NCBI GenBank assembly: GCA_013399115.1
Contig: VXAA01005636.1
Location: forward strand, 15,605 to 79,604
DNA length: 64,000 bases
Origin: Anseranas semipalmata
Lineage: Eukaryota; Chordata; Aves; Anseriformes; Anseranatidae
Direction: 5' to 3'
Made by a program: the position numbers and the translations under genes
Notes under the pieces: model-generated
The model's input: the letters and a program-made list of their open reading frames with translations, nothing else
The model's database searches: none
What the model was told of the DNA's origin: nothing
Shown: positions 1 to 13,813 of the stretch, piece after piece
How positions within the stretch are numbered: the stretch's first letter is position 1
Layout of the letters: the number at the start of each line of letters is the position of its first letter

Positions 1-3000
1 TTCTTTTTTTTTGTCAACATAAAACAACTGTTCACATTTAACCTTGACATAACGTACCCTATTCATAACAGATTCCACTCGAGTTCATATTTTTAATCTG
101 CTGGAGAAACAGCAAGAGAGAAAACAAGTATCATATACAGAGCTAAGCAGAGTTTCATCAAACTGTGCTGTGTCCACCTGAAGAGTCAGCAGACATGCCA
201 GCAATATGGAACAATCAAGTTTTGGTCAGGGATGATATCCAAGGGACACTTCACTATTTTTAAGGAGAGGATCACTGGTTTTATGAGCGCTTAATTTTCA
301 TGTTGACATGGGAGCATCAGACTGCAAGCCTAGTATACTATCTATCAAAAATTCAGATCAAAGCCCTAACAGATGCTGGATATTGTTCCTGAGGAAGGAA
401 AAAATACTGTAAGTGCTATACATGCTCTGATGCTTTGGCATGGAGCTCTAGGGTATGGATTGGGGGTCAAACTACCGGTGGTATTCAGTAAGAAGTGTAC
501 TGATTTCTTTCCAGAAGCCTGGAAAGGACTTGTTGCCTTGAGACAATAGAAATGAAAAATAAGTGCTTTGTTGTGCTTAGTCTTATCTTTCTGGTCTTCA
601 TCCATTAAAATTCTATGAAGAAGTAACAGAAGCAGAGCCTGGCCTTAAACAGACAACAGTTATTTAAAGTAGATAACATGCAAAGCCTAGCAAGATGCAT
701 TATTGCTCCAGATGTTTTAAGATAGCTGCCAAGATGTAAGAAAGAGTGTGTCTATTAAAGAGGTCTGACTATACTTAGATACGATCTTATACACTGAGGA
801 ACACAAAACCCAATTAAATTATAGTTAGGTGGAACAATATGATTTCTTTGTTTTGCTTGTGCTACACTGACTAATGGGATCCCCTCTAACAAATAAGCCT
901 TGGAGTGACTTAATTGCTTAATAATTTTCTACATTCAGTTAATGTAGTAATAATTCTAGTCTATCAATTTGCTGCATAATATTTTGCTGATCTTGTTACT
1001 TTATTCATAGAAAATCAATGCAATAAATTATCAAGATAATTATGTAGTTTTTTTTAACTTAGAGAAGCATATAAAGTTTACAATTACTGTTTGAGAGAAG
1101 ATTGAAGTTAGTAAAATTTGGCCATTTTTCATTCCTTTGTTAAATAAAGAAGGAACAAAGAAACAAAGTTCATCAGGAGACCAGAATAATTCTTCTATAT
1201 GTGGTACACTATATAAGTAGCATTGAAATAGTGCTAGTGTTATAAAACAAAAGTTCTCTAGCATTTTTGAATACACATTAAAAAAAAAAAACAACAACTC
1301 ATCAGCTACAGTCTATTAGTCTGAAATATTGGTGTAGGGTTTTATTAAACTTTTATTTTTTTAATTAGTTGAAATATGAGTGATCATAAAGAAAGATATC
1401 ACGATCTAAATTTGATATATTGTAGCTACAATGTTATGGAAAAATAAATAATAATGTTGTATTTTGTAATTATTTAGTCAAATAGTTAAATCCAGAGGGT
1501 GGGTATTAACTAATTTCTATTTTTCAGACACCACTGATGTTGCATTTTATTGCTCTAGACAACGTGCAATAAATATTTCTTGAGGCACCCAGTTCTGTCA
1601 TTAGCCACTTCATCTGAGTGAAAGCCAACTGGGTTTCCTGGAGTTTGCACGGGTGGGTGCAAATCTGCTCAAAGGGCAAGGAGCTACATTTACAGATGCC
1701 TAGTTATTCTTCTGTTTCTGTGCTTGATTCCAGTCTGTTACAAAAGTTTAAGGGATAGATTTGTCAGCATTTCAGAGCATCAGCAATCCAGTTGACAACA
1801 GCTGTTCTCAGCACCTGTAAAAATCAGTCCCTTTCGAAAACGTTTATAAAATTCTGAAGCTGATAGGAATGTGGGAACTATTGTGGCTGCATGATAAGGA
1901 AATAGCAACAGAAGAAAAGTAGGCTTTTATTAAGAACTGTGTTAAAGAGACAAGAGACAGGCTGAGTAGCCTTTTTCACATCAGATTAACAGAAATCATG
2001 AGCCTTAGTCCCATTTACATGCAGACACTTTTATTTTGCTATAGCAGTGCTAATGTGACATTAATGTAATTATGCAAAAGTCATTTGAGATGTTATTAAT
2101 TTCTTATTTTAGACAAAAGTTTCAAACAGTGCTATTAAACTAAAATTATCATCATTTTGAGCAGTTAGAGGCTCTTAGTCCTGCAGCTTCAGTTTAAGGC
2201 AATACTGCGATCTGCATGTAGGCCTTCTTTAAATTCCTTTTGACTAGAGTTCTTCAGGATACTTTTCAGGGATTATCATTTCCAGAGAAAATATGTACTT
2301 GATTTCCAGAGCAATTATAACTTTTTTTTAAACAGAGCTCTTAAAAATATGGCAAGATTTTCTTGCTTCTGCATTTAGAAATGATTTAAAGATAATCAAG
2401 TGAAATAAATTCTTTCAAAAAGAAAAGAAATGCATAAAATAAGTAGGGTTAGTGAAGTTTTGACAAGTATGCAATAAGTAAACCTGTACATGGGTAAAGC
2501 TGTTAAAGAAATTTGAAGTTTTTTCAAAAAATTTAGATGCAGATACGTGTTTCTGACCATAAAGATATGCCAGATTTCTAGCTGTAAATGTTAAGAGGTG
2601 ACATAGAGTAATTGCCTACTCCTCTTCAGAAATGACTAGTCCAGATGTAGATATTAACATATGACCAGATGAATTTTGCACTCTAAACTTAAATAAAAGA
2701 TAAAACATTTAAGGAAAAACTAAAGCTCTTTTAAGAATTAATATTATTACGAGGCTTGAGGAATGAAAAAGGGAAGTGGATATATCAAAGTATGCCAGTG
2801 TAGATTAGGACATCGCATGTAGCCTTAATAACTATCAACAATCACAAATCAAATGTTCTATCCATATTTTTGAACCTAACTTTGTAGTTTACATTTTCTG
2901 TTTGGAAATACGATTGAAATGCCCCCTCACTAAATAATCACATGATAGACAATAAAGTGAATACTACTGTAGTAACCACAATCATACATATATGTTTACG

Positions 3001-6000
3001 TGTACTTACTTGTCCATATATATTTAATTGTGCATTACTTGAGTTAACAAAGACTAATTCTCCAACATTTTTTTCTTCAGAGACAGTGGCTATACTCCAC
3101 TGCTTCCTTTGCACAAGTAAATTATCCTTTCAAACTTAGCACTGCTTCTGCTACAACAGTTGACTTCTTTTGATATCAAACCTCTGATATTCCCACTGCA
3201 TCCTAAGGAATTACAGGGAACAATATTTAACATTTTGCTCAGTTTTTAAGCTGACAGATAAAAAGTGAATGACACCTATCTTTGTTAGTGTTTCAGGGAA
3301 CATATTCTCTACAAAAATAAATCACATCTTTATGTGACTATATTTTCATTTTATTTTCATTCTGATATGCTTTTATTTATAACTCTGTGCTCAATTTTTT
3401 TCAAAGATTCTATACTGTTCACCTGAGGAAAACTTATACGTCTTCAAATTCACTAATAAATATGCATGCCCATAAGTATTCCTCCTAAAAATAATTAGAA
3501 AATTACAATGCAATTAAAGCTGGTAAAAACATAAGAAATCAAATATTAAATAAGTTCTTAGGAATATTTGCATTTCTTTCTAAGTAGCAGTGCTTTTGAG
3601 TTGATGTATAACTCTTTCAATCTTTACAAAGTACTTAAAGACATAGCTTTGTGTTCTTTACATTTCTTGTATCTTATGTTTGTTGAAATCAATTAAGCTG
3701 TTACTCAGTAATAATAACAGAACATGGGATTTAATATTTCCATGCCGCAGACCAAGAAGAATAAGGTAGATGATCTATTTTTTGTAGATGTATGATAATG
3801 TTGTACATTATCTGTGTACATCCAAAGCTATTAAAATAAGGCGGAGCATGTTAAGTTTCACAAATGTATCTGATTTAACTTGAAAGCCCATGGCTCACTG
3901 AGGATCTGATTTTCTATGATATTATAATCCAGTGAGTGACTTTCAGTTCAACTGAAGACCTTGAACATGCTCAGCATTTCTTGAGTTTCCCAGCTCCTTG
4001 CAGGATTGTGCTATGAGTTAAAAACACAAAGGTAAGTAAAGCTTTATAGGCAGTTTCCCAGACCCAACTTCTGAAAACAGAAAAAGATAACCATGCATCT
4101 ACAGTGCTCAAAACCTCTTTGTAAGGAATGAAAGCAAAGAATTAGATTACAAATCCAATAGCAAACTTGTGCATGAAAGACTGCATCCAACTCCACCCCA
4201 CAGCAAGATGAAGCTACCCTTCATAAACCTTTTTTCAGCCTTCTGCCAAAAAGACAGAAAATCTACTAAAATATTTAACTTCTTAAATTAAGACAATCAA
4301 AGGTAGGAATTGCAAGGCAGCTCATACAGACACATGCAGTGAAATTCAGTTGACCAATGTAGAGAGCTATAATTTTGAAGACAGAACCTGTGGCAGCATC
4401 TTCACCAGCCAAGACACAGGCTGGAGGGCCAGACCTATTTCATCCATACTGCTAACCATACTGTTCACTGCCTGGATTGGTCTGGGGCATCAATAGTTCC
4501 TGTAAAAACACAAATGATTTGTTTATACTTATCTATTAACAAATATGCCTTTTCTTAATCAGCCATGTAATGAATCCACTAGACCTGTAAAATGAATAAT
4601 AAGAATAAGGTACAGGAGAAAACTTGTTTGTTTCTAAAATTAATTGCTATATGTTACAATGCTATGATATCATACTTTCAGATTCCTACAAAATTGGCAG
4701 CTATGATCAATTTATAGTTAGTTGGTTGATTACACTTGCAGTGAAGCCTGAGACAATGACTTCTTTCACAAACTCTGTACTCATATGCTATATGTACATG
4801 CTTCGGTAGCGATTAACCGTTAATAATTGGGATTATGTTTCAAAAAATACAATACTGAGTTTCAGCTGATACTGAGATTTGATATTCAGGGAGAAACAGT
4901 TATCTGTAGTCATCAAAATGTTTTTTTGTTGTTGTTTTTTTTTAATGAATAAGAATAAATTGATCTAATCAAAGCAAAAATACAGCAACAGCTGGGATAC
5001 CTCATTAGAGAAAGTTTTGTTTACATGATAGCTGAAGCACTGACATATGATTTTGATGCACAGACTATGAAGTTAGGTTTATGAATCTTTACACTAGTTT
5101 TCCACTTGCCTGATGAAAATTCATCTCTCCAGTAATATCCAAAAAGATAAGTTTATAAGTTTTAAGATATTATATTAAAGGTCATCACAGTAAATGCAGG
5201 AAGGAGGATACTGAAGAAGGCCAATTCATCTGAAGTGTTTCTCCTTTTACTGTGTGTGACCAATTGTTATAATGTTTAATGACTGCATTTTTTTACAAAT
5301 TGTTAAACAGCTTTGATCCCTATCATCCATTAAATATGAACTGTGTTCAGGATGAACTTCCTGCAAAACACCATTTTCATTGTTAAAGTGTAATTAAGAA
5401 GGTATAAACCCCCTCAGTCTTATCAAAATAGTGGAATTTTTATTCATACACTTTTTTTGCATACAGAAGATACTTTTACAGTGATATCACTGCATCGATC
5501 CATATGAAAGGAAGGGGTGTGCCTTTTTAGATATAGTAGTAGAGCAATCATAACCCTTACCAAGATACTGTATCCTGAATGCAATTACTGTTAACCAAGT
5601 AATAAAATAATTGTTTCCAAAGCTCCATTCTGAAACAACCTGACTTGCAGAATGCAGCCCACAGTTGAATTTTTTTTCACAGTGATTGTTTAAAATGTGC
5701 TAGTAACTATTTGATACTTATGGTATATGCAGATTCAGCAGTGCTATACAATTTTGTTTTGACTCACTGATTGGATGAGTAGAATTTTCATAAATAAAGG
5801 AAGGGGAAATCAAAGAGCTCTGAAGATAGACACATAGAATGGCATTCATGAGATCACAAATATAGACATCAGCAGTATAGATATTTTCATGTCAGCTAGT
5901 TGTCAAGACTTTTTCACAGTGAGTGGAGTAAAATTGGCACTTTCGAAGCATGAGTCATCTTATCCTAAAATAAATGATTAAAATAGGTCAGATGAATCAT

Positions 6001-9000
6001 TGGATATTGCTCTCTGTTGACCTTGAAGAGAGCATTGGGTTACAAGCCAGTATGTAGACATATAAAGTGCAGGCATGAAGCTGGGTGAGAAGGATACCAC
6101 CCAGGATGTCTCTGGAAACAATATTTTCACAACCAGATTTATAAACATGTAGGAGACAAATAGACTAATATTTCTTTAGAAAAGGGAAAAAAAAAAAAAA
6201 AAAAACTTATCTGCATCTTAATAGAGAATAAGCTAAAAGACAGTACGTGTGATTTAAATGGGTGTTCTATGTCTGTATGTAAATTATTTGAATATAAAAA
6301 TATTTTCCTAGCTCTAGACAATGCATATTCTTTGAAATATTATCAGTGCTTCAGCACATCATATCAGTATAAGCTAACACCAAATGTCTTTATAGCTTCA
6401 AGACCTAGACATAGCACAATAAATTACAGGTTCATTTGAGAAAAAAAGAAAAAAAGTCCAAGACTTTAATACCTTTAAATTAATCTTGGAAGATTCTAAT
6501 TAGAGGACAAATGACTTTGCAGCAAACTACAAATTCTCCGACAGGAATTAAAATGTAAACTGTGTGCATGTGTTGAGGTTTTGACTGAGGAAAGTAGTAA
6601 TTGACCCTTTAAACTGTGATGACAAAAAGCATACATAGAATGTTTTAACATCTTCACACATCTTCTATCTTTAATTTGCTCTTGTGCAGACTTGCTCAAG
6701 GGCACTTTCTTGAAATCAAAATCCAAAAATCATTCATCTTTACATATCTGCCAGGCTTTATCCTCAAACCATCAGAAAAAGGAAAGGGTAAAGGCAGCAT
6801 TATGTGTCTGCGCTATGTGTTTTTTCTTCTTATCTCTATATGACCTAAAGGTGAACTTGAAGTTTGCATTCAGTGTAGATTGAACTTTTACTGGCTTACT
6901 TCATCTTCTGTTTATTCATTATGATGTAGTACATAGTTAACAACGTTTGCTGTTCTGCTAGAAGTGAAGACCAAACAACCTGAAACCTGCTTGAGTATAA
7001 CAGATCTTTCCAATTCAGATTTAAATAAGACTGTACTAAATCTGATATGTTATTTATAGCTCTACTACATCTGATAAAAAATGAAAACAGTTCATTCACA
7101 AACTTTGCTTCTCTTTAAAGATCATATTCAGTAACTATTATAATCAGCTAGCTGTGGCACTCTACACAGTAACATGGAGCAAGAGAAGACTGAAGCACAT
7201 TGTCTGGAGAAACTGAAAGTGAGTATTTTCTTCACACCAGTCTTGCCAAAGAAGGCTTTCAGTACCTCAGCCTTTTCACTGTCTATTCATAACCAGGTGA
7301 AGACTGCAACCATGCTTTCAACTTCTACAATACTAACAGAACTTAGGACGTTCAGTGTGAAAGCTTTTCTTTCTCTTCTCTCTTCTTCTTCTTCAGGCTG
7401 CCGTTTTCCATGTATTTGAAGACCTCTGCTTCATCCTACCTCTCTAGATTAAAAGTATTTTTTAAAAATAACAGAACTGCTTCCTTCTTGAGCTATACAA
7501 CAAGTTATAGCTCTCAGGCTGCCATAGCATACTATTAGCATAATTAATATTTTACCCAGATAGAGATCTTTTGCGGTACTTCTCACTTGAACTCTGTGAT
7601 CAGCTCTGCAGCATATGTTATACAGATGCTTCTCATTGCTCCCCTCACATAAATGGAGACTGTTGTAGCTTGGTATCTGAGTTACTAAGAAAATCTTCAG
7701 TCAAACTTTGCTAAAGCAATTTTGTTGATTAACCTGGGTCTTTAAAAATTCCCTTTCAAGAAAAAAAATTAAAAAAAGAAATAGCAGAGGATGATTTGGA
7801 GCTATGTCACATCAATTAGCCTATGATTCTATAGATGATGATGTTAACAAGAAACTATTGTCCAGTGTCCCGTCCTGTTTCTTTGTTGCTGTTATCTGTC
7901 TTTGTCTCTGGGCCCGACAGCTCCTTTTGGCATGACCTTTTTTACTGTGTGTCCACTGCCACATTCCTTACACCTTAAATTATTTCTGCAGCTATTCATC
8001 ATACTGCTTAGTTTATTGGTTAATTATCTGCTTGATGAATTGTTTATCTATTAGGTAATGTGTACAATGTAATCAGAGGAGAGATATCATAATGCTGGAA
8101 TATCCTATGCAGTATTACCTTACACAGGACAGAAACAGTAGGTGTAACAAAGCAGGTGTAATGAAGGGTGCACTGTAGTTATGAACTTCAGTGAGGATGT
8201 ACACATCCAGCAGGAAACCCAGGCTAAGGTTCCTAAGCTATGCTAAAATGCAGGTTGACCTGTCTTCATGACTACTGTTATCTCTGCTGGCTACAGGAAG
8301 GTTTATGGGGATGAATGACTACGATTCTACAATTCATCCCAAACAGTTTTAGTTTGATAGATTTCAGGTATCTCACACTCCTTTGCAATGTGTGCATAAA
8401 AAGTATTACATACCCTCTTTGCTGTTTAACTGTCTGAAAGCACTTCTGTCTGTTGATATATTGTTTTAACAGCATGAAAACATTTCAGGTATATGGTGTT
8501 CCATAGATTTATTAGCCTGTCATCTGAAAACTAACCCGCATTTACTGCATTCCAGTTACCTCCAGAAGTGGACCATTTTCCATTTTACTCTAGACTTTTA
8601 TCCAGACTTTGCTCCTCTTGAACACATTTTTTGTTTGGTTGGTTGGTTGGTTTTTCCAATTTGTACCAGTTTGTCAGTGACAATTATGCTTAAATATTCT
8701 CTTTAAGCCACTTTTCTTATTCCACATATTTCTATGCCTTTCTTCATAGGCCTTCACAACTTAGATCCAGACTGCTATGCCAGATCCTTACAACAGAGTC
8801 ACCACAACCTCAGCCTATTAGCATTATGACCATGCACCTTTATCCCTCTTTCAGTTTCTTCTCTAGTACTGTCCATTATGTCTGAAAGTAGAGCTGGGTA
8901 GAAAAGAAGGACATTATTGTGGTTAATTTTAAAGGAGACGGGAAGAAAAATTACTTTTCAATGATGTTTACCCTGTAAAAAGTCAACTTTTCATTGAAAA

Positions 9001-10071
9001 TCAAATACCAAACTCATGTTTTTTCTTTGTAGACAAAAACCCAGTAATAATTGAATGTAAACCCAGGTATATTTCAGTTGCATTTGTGTGTTAAGTGGAA
9101 AAATATATATATCTTTTCTGTCTGGAAAGAAACATTTGATGGAAATTGTCAATTTTTTTTTGGTGTGCTTGCTGATTTATGTAATGCCCTCTGCCCTTCT
9201 CCTAAAATCCTCTTTATGGTATTCTTCCAAATCAGTCTGTACATCCCAAACTTCTTCCTACATATCTAGAATAATAATGGACAGTAGAAAACCTTCAAAT
9301 AAATAAACAAGTAGAGTAGAATGTGTTAATTTTAAAAGCTCTACCACTTGAATTTCTAATTCCCTTTCCAGTCCCTTCTGTCTTAATTATCTGTTCAGGT
9401 GATAAGTGGTGTTGAGATGACATTTTTCTCAGATACATATGCATGAAGTGATGAGTTCAGTCATACTGCTATATCAAGTCCTAATATTATTTGCACAATT
9501 AAGTAAATGAAGTGTTTTTTACACAGTGTTTTGGATGAGGTAAGCTACCTGCATCTCAGAAACCAAATTCATTGCTCGAGAAAGTAAGCCACAGCCTGAA
9601 AACTGACTCTCTGAAGATAGTTTAGTTTGTGGCATTATGCCGTATCATTGTGAATTCCATATTTCATTTGCTTTCTTAAACTCGAGTTACTCCTGTTAAG
9701 AACTGCCATACCCATTGTTGCTTCAAGCTGCTTCATTCATGGAGTGAACTGACTCTTTTGGGGGTGGGGAGTATGTCACCACACTCTTCGTTAAGAAAGA
9801 GCTTTCTATTTCACAACAGATGGTTATGCTTCCAGGTAGCAGTGGATTGTTTGACCCTTTTATCTGAAGTTCTATGTGCCATAATAAAACAGGGGCAAAA
9901 CTGGTCTGGTGCTTCAGTGCATGCTCAAATCATCTGTCCTCCAGAGATCCTGTTCCTCCAAAAAGGGGGACTAGTTGTTTTGCAAGCAACACTTTTTGTT
10001 CTCTTATTGTGAGGATTCCAAACCAAAATTGCACTCACAGATTGCTGTGTAGCAAATTTCATTTAAATGTT
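1..10071. other. Unique AT-rich sequence, no gene seen
   Basis: No exon, RNA gene or recognisable transposon could be supported in this stretch. Open frames are all under about 90 codons, lack family resemblance and are dense with rare or low-complexity residues, as expected by chance in AT-rich DNA. Simple patches are visible: an A-run near 6189-6206, a T/G patch near 4919-4944 and a (TTGG)n patch at 8635-8651. It could be intergenic or intronic; the sequence alone does not decide. Confidence 0.6.
8635..8651. repeat. (TTGG)n short microsatellite
   Basis: About four uninterrupted TTGG units followed by a T-run. A similar patch lies near 59801-59835. No associated element is seen. Confidence 0.7.
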
Positions 10072-10271
10072 AGAAAAAACTTCTACTGTGAGGGTGGTGG
10101 AACACTCAGGTCAGGCTGCCCCAAGAGCTTGTGGCATCTCTGTCCTAGGTGATATTCAAAGCACAACAGGACATGGCCCTGAAAAACCTGCTCTAGATGA
10201 CTCTGCTTTGAGCAGGAGGTTGGACTAGATAAGCTCCAGGAGCCTTCATACCTCAGCTGTTCTACGATTCT
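10072..10271 (+). mobile_element. CR1 LINE, 3'-terminal fragment
   Basis: The order of words matches the last 200 bp of avian CR1 read in the sense direction: an AAAAACTTCTACTGTGAGGG start, a GTGGCATCTC segment, then GGTTGGACTAGATAAG and an end in TTCTACGATTCT. It covers the distal end of ORF2 and the 3' UTR. The terminal repeat is worn to one or two imperfect units. This copy is more diverged than those at 13239 and 60336. CR1 inserts by target-primed reverse transcription and is commonly 5' truncated, which fits. Confidence 0.85.
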
Positions 10272-12370
10272 CAGCCTGCTGTGCATAACCCCATCTCTTA
10301 ACATATTTCTGGATTTATGATAGAATGTAATGTTGATTGTTCATACTGTTGATGGTTTGCATTCTTAATACAGAATGACTGAAAGACCTGCCTTGTTCCT
10401 CAGTACATCTGAATTTTTGAACAAAAAAGTTAACATATTAAAACTCCTGTAGGCACTACTACCCTGAAGGATTGTCTTCAGAATGGTTGGTAATAACATC
10501 TTATTCAGTACAACTGCAGAAACATCTGTTAAACTTTATTTCTATATCTCCCCTATCTATACATCATGACTTCTATCCTTACAACAATTATTAGAAACAT
10601 TGCCTCTGTACTGAGCTACCCAATCAAGTCAATTTCTATTTTATAAACTCAAGGTCTTGGGTATTTTTCCTTTTTTTTTTAACTATCAAAGATATATAAT
10701 CAACCCTGTTCCAACTAATCTAAAGCAAGATAACAACCTTACTGTGTTTCTATTGGATCTCAGAAGCAAATACATGAATCCTTTATCTGACAGTCATTGA
10801 AAATAATGGCCTTTATTATTTAATCTTTGAAAAAAACACTGGGACACAAAACTCTCTTCGTCTAAATAATATTTCCTCTGAATCATTTGTTTTCCTCTTC
10901 CTTATTATCTTCAGTAGCATCCCCAAGTTCTCCTTTTGGATATTTAAAAAAAAAAAAGAAAAGCAGAGGCTGTCACCACACAATGCGAAGATACTGTCCA
11001 TAGTATATCACTGGTTTCATATAATTTTCCTTGCTTAGAATTTTTGGGACCACTCTTACAAATATTGCATAATTAAAATGAACTGTCACATTAATAACTT
11101 CAGTCATTAGACAAAAATCCAGAAGTTTCTTACAAGGGGTACTCCTTTTCCTATTCTTAGCTCCCCATTAACCACCTGCATTTTCTTGCTATGATGTTAT
11201 GCCATCATTTTGGAAAGTGGACTATGATGTCTCAAAGTGGAGAAATGAACAGTAGCAGTCAAGTTTAGAAGTCACATAAAAACCGTGGCCATGTGATTAC
11301 GTAAGAAAAAACGAATGAACGAAAATACTGTTCCATTAACTGGAGTTGTTTTCGTGTAGAGTTATGATGCTTTTATAGGTCTGAGTTTGGATTTTCTTTG
11401 GTCTAAGTTGGAGGGAGTGTTTTGGATGATGTGAGCTTTCTCTCTTTGGAGAAAAATAGGGGGGACTTAGGAGTGTGTACACTCACATGGGGAGCATAGC
11501 TCCTAACAGAGAAGGGAGTAACTGGATATAGCTTTTTACACCATTGGCTTTTTTACTGAAGGAGAAAAACCTTAAGCCATTTGAGGAACTGGTCCTCTTT
11601 ATAGGGTACTTTCTAAGTGAAGGGTTGAAATCTTACGTAGGTTAGTTGCTGACAAACATTTATTTGGATAGGACATTGCCTCTTTCCCATATTCAGTGCA
11701 TTAAAATATTTATCAAAAGAATTCCTCGGGGTAAGATAATACCAGAGTTGAAACTTTACCATATGTTCAGCATATAATCTCTCACATACATATCTTAAGT
11801 GCAATTTAAATTGTTGAATGATGAAAGTTTCTAAAATGAACAGTATCAAATATTAATTCCTTATGCTAAGCCATGTTGTTTGCTGATATTCTTGGATTAT
11901 ATGGTTGGAAAGAAATGAAAAGTGTCAGAACAAGAGGGCATTGTACTAAAAGGAAAAACAAAGATTTTTGATATAAAAATGTTTTGACAACCAAAACAAA
12001 ACAATGAATATCTTTCTCAAGTCTGACTATTTTTTTCCCAGAGTGACCAAAAGTCCACTGAATTCAAAGGTGGTTCTTCCACAAGTTCACAGAGTTTTGC
12101 ATCAAAATCTTACTGTGCTTTTCTACAATATTTTAATTATAAGAGGGATCTGAGTCTGGAAGAAAAAAGAAAGAAAATAAATTTTTATGCTAGGAAACAG
12201 TCAAGATATCTTTGACAGAAGAAGTCCTGATACACCCTCAAAGATTTTGTCTGTGAGTAAAAAAATAGCAGATTTGTAATAACAGAAAAATATCAGGAAT
12301 GGTAACATCAAAAATTCCATGTAACTAACTTTCATAGCTAACTGCCTGCTTAACTGCAACAAATGCCTTG
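10272..12370. other. Unique AT-rich sequence, no gene seen
   Basis: Nothing recognisable beyond short A/T runs (near 10670 and 10945). Open frames are short and without resemblance to known proteins. Confidence 0.6.
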
Positions 12371-12480
12371 TTTCCTTTCCTTTCCTTTCCTTTCCTTTCC
12401 TTTCCTTTCCTTTCCTTTCCTTTCCTTTCCTTTCCTTTCCTTTCCTTTCCTTTCCTTTCCTTTCCTTTCCTTTCCTTTCC
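12371..12480. repeat. (TTTCC)n pentanucleotide microsatellite
   Basis: Twenty-two essentially perfect TTTCC units, 110 bp. The complementary strand is pure purine (GGAAA). Because a 5-bp unit without a stop stays open in all frames, it creates a spurious minus-strand open frame (12201-12626) with a lysine, glycine, glutamate and arginine repeat. A perfect array of this length is probably length-polymorphic. Confidence 0.97.
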
Positions 12481-13238
12481 TCTGAGGAGCTAGTGCTTTG
12501 AAAAGAAGTGAAACAAATTAGAACTGACTTTGGAGGGTACACAGAATAATGTTTAAAGAACAGCTGCAGTTTAGTACCCACCTGGACTAAGCAGCAGTCA
12601 TTGTAAATTAGGTTAAATGCCAACATAATTTACAAAGTGTTATAAACTTCATCTTAGTTTCTGTGTTTAATGTTTTACAACTGCAATTCATTTGAAGTTT
12701 AATGACTGTATATCTATGCATATTTCATCACAGAAGGAATGCAAAAAATAGTCCTTCTAAAAGCCTTAGTTTTGACCCTGTGCTAGTTGTTCCAGTACTC
12801 AGTGGAAATGCTAGCAATGCAGTATGAACACCAAGAATGAGGTCAGTAATGGGTCCCTACACCACCACAGGTTATATTGCCAAAGAAATGAAAACCAACA
12901 CTAAAGAGAAGAAATACTTCCATGTGGTTAATGCTGAATAGTTTTCCATTCCTGCAACAAACTTAACATGATTCAACAAGTCGTCCACAGATTCTACCAG
13001 TGAAGCAAGAATCTCTCACTGACCTACAGGATGCATTTATTGATTTAAAGAAGAAACCAGAGTAGGGTACTTTTGTTTGTTTGTTTTTTAGTTCCTTCCA
13101 CCAAATCAATGCAGTCTGACATCAAAGCAATCTTTTTTAAAATAATTCCTTTTAAAACACAGTATCAGCCAGAAACGGTAGTATGGATATTTAACTACAG
13201 GACTGTCCTTTATGGGTGAGAAGATGTTTTTCTCTATA
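12481..13238. other. Unique sequence, no gene seen
   Basis: No recognisable repeat or gene. A short TTTG patch lies near 13073-13087. Confidence 0.55.
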
Positions 13239-13745
13239 TAGAATCACAGAATCATAGAATAGTTTGGGTTGGAAGGGACCTTAAAGATCATCTGGTTCCA
13301 ACCCCCCTGCCATGGGCAGGGACACCTCCCACTACATCAGGTTGCCCAAACCCCATCCAGCCTGGCCTTGAACACTTCCACGGATGGGGCATCCGAAGCT
13401 TCTCTGGGCAGCCTGTTCCAGTGCCTCACCACCCTCAGAGCCAAGAATTTCTTCCTAATGTCTAATCTAAATCTACCCTCTTTTAGTTTAAAACCATTAC
13501 CCCTTGTCCTATCACTACACTCCCTGACAAAGAGTCCCTCTTCTGCTTTCCTTTAGGCCTCCTTTAGGTACTGGAACGCCACAATGAGGTCTCCCCATAG
13601 CCTTCTCTTCTCCAGGTTGAACAACCCCAGCTCCCTCAACCTTTCCTCACAGGAGAGGTGCTCCAGTCCGTTTATCATCCTCATGGCCCTCCTCTGGAGT
13701 CGCTCTATAATAGGTGCATGTCCTTCTTGTGCTGGGAGCCCCAGA
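13239..13745 (-). mobile_element. CR1 LINE, 3' end, broken by an assembly gap
   Basis: Read on the minus strand this is CR1 from late ORF2 to the 3' terminus. The plus-strand left edge carries the terminal repeat (GAATCACAGAATCATAGAAT), followed by GTTTGGGTTGGAAGGGACC and the usual CCATGGGCAGGGACACCTCC. The minus-strand translation of 13553-13745 has the conserved C-terminal reverse transcriptase words [17 protein letters not shown] and [17 protein letters not shown]. It belongs to the same subfamily as the copies at 18434 and 60336 and is close to them in sequence. The 5' limit is hidden, because the copy runs straight into a run of N and sequence beyond the gap is not CR1. Confidence 0.95.
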
Positions 13746-13782
13746 NNNNNNNNNNNNNNNNNNNNNNNNNNNNNNNNNNNNN
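13746..13782. other. Assembly gap (37 N)
   Basis: Thirty-seven N between a CR1 and an (AAAAT)n array. The true content and length are unknown; the flanking repeat pair explains why the assembly failed here. Confidence 0.99.
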
Positions 13783-13813
13783 AAAAATAAAAATAAAAAT
13801 AAAAATAAAAATT
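13783..13813. repeat. (AAAAT)n microsatellite
   Basis: About six AAAAT units directly after the gap, at what would be the 5' side of the minus-strand CR1. The array may be longer inside the gap. Confidence 0.9.

Noticed and set aside
366..605. Short open frames in the first 10 kb as genes
   Set aside because: All are under about 90 codons, unrecognised, and occur at a density expected by chance.
1..700. 3' UTR of a minus-strand gene at the window edge
   Set aside because: A T-rich start is suggestive, but there is no clear polyadenylation signal in the right place and no coding sequence to anchor it.
12201..12626. 141-codon lysine/glutamate/arginine repeat protein
   Set aside because: The frame is produced by the stop-free (TTTCC)n array; flanks are not protein-like.
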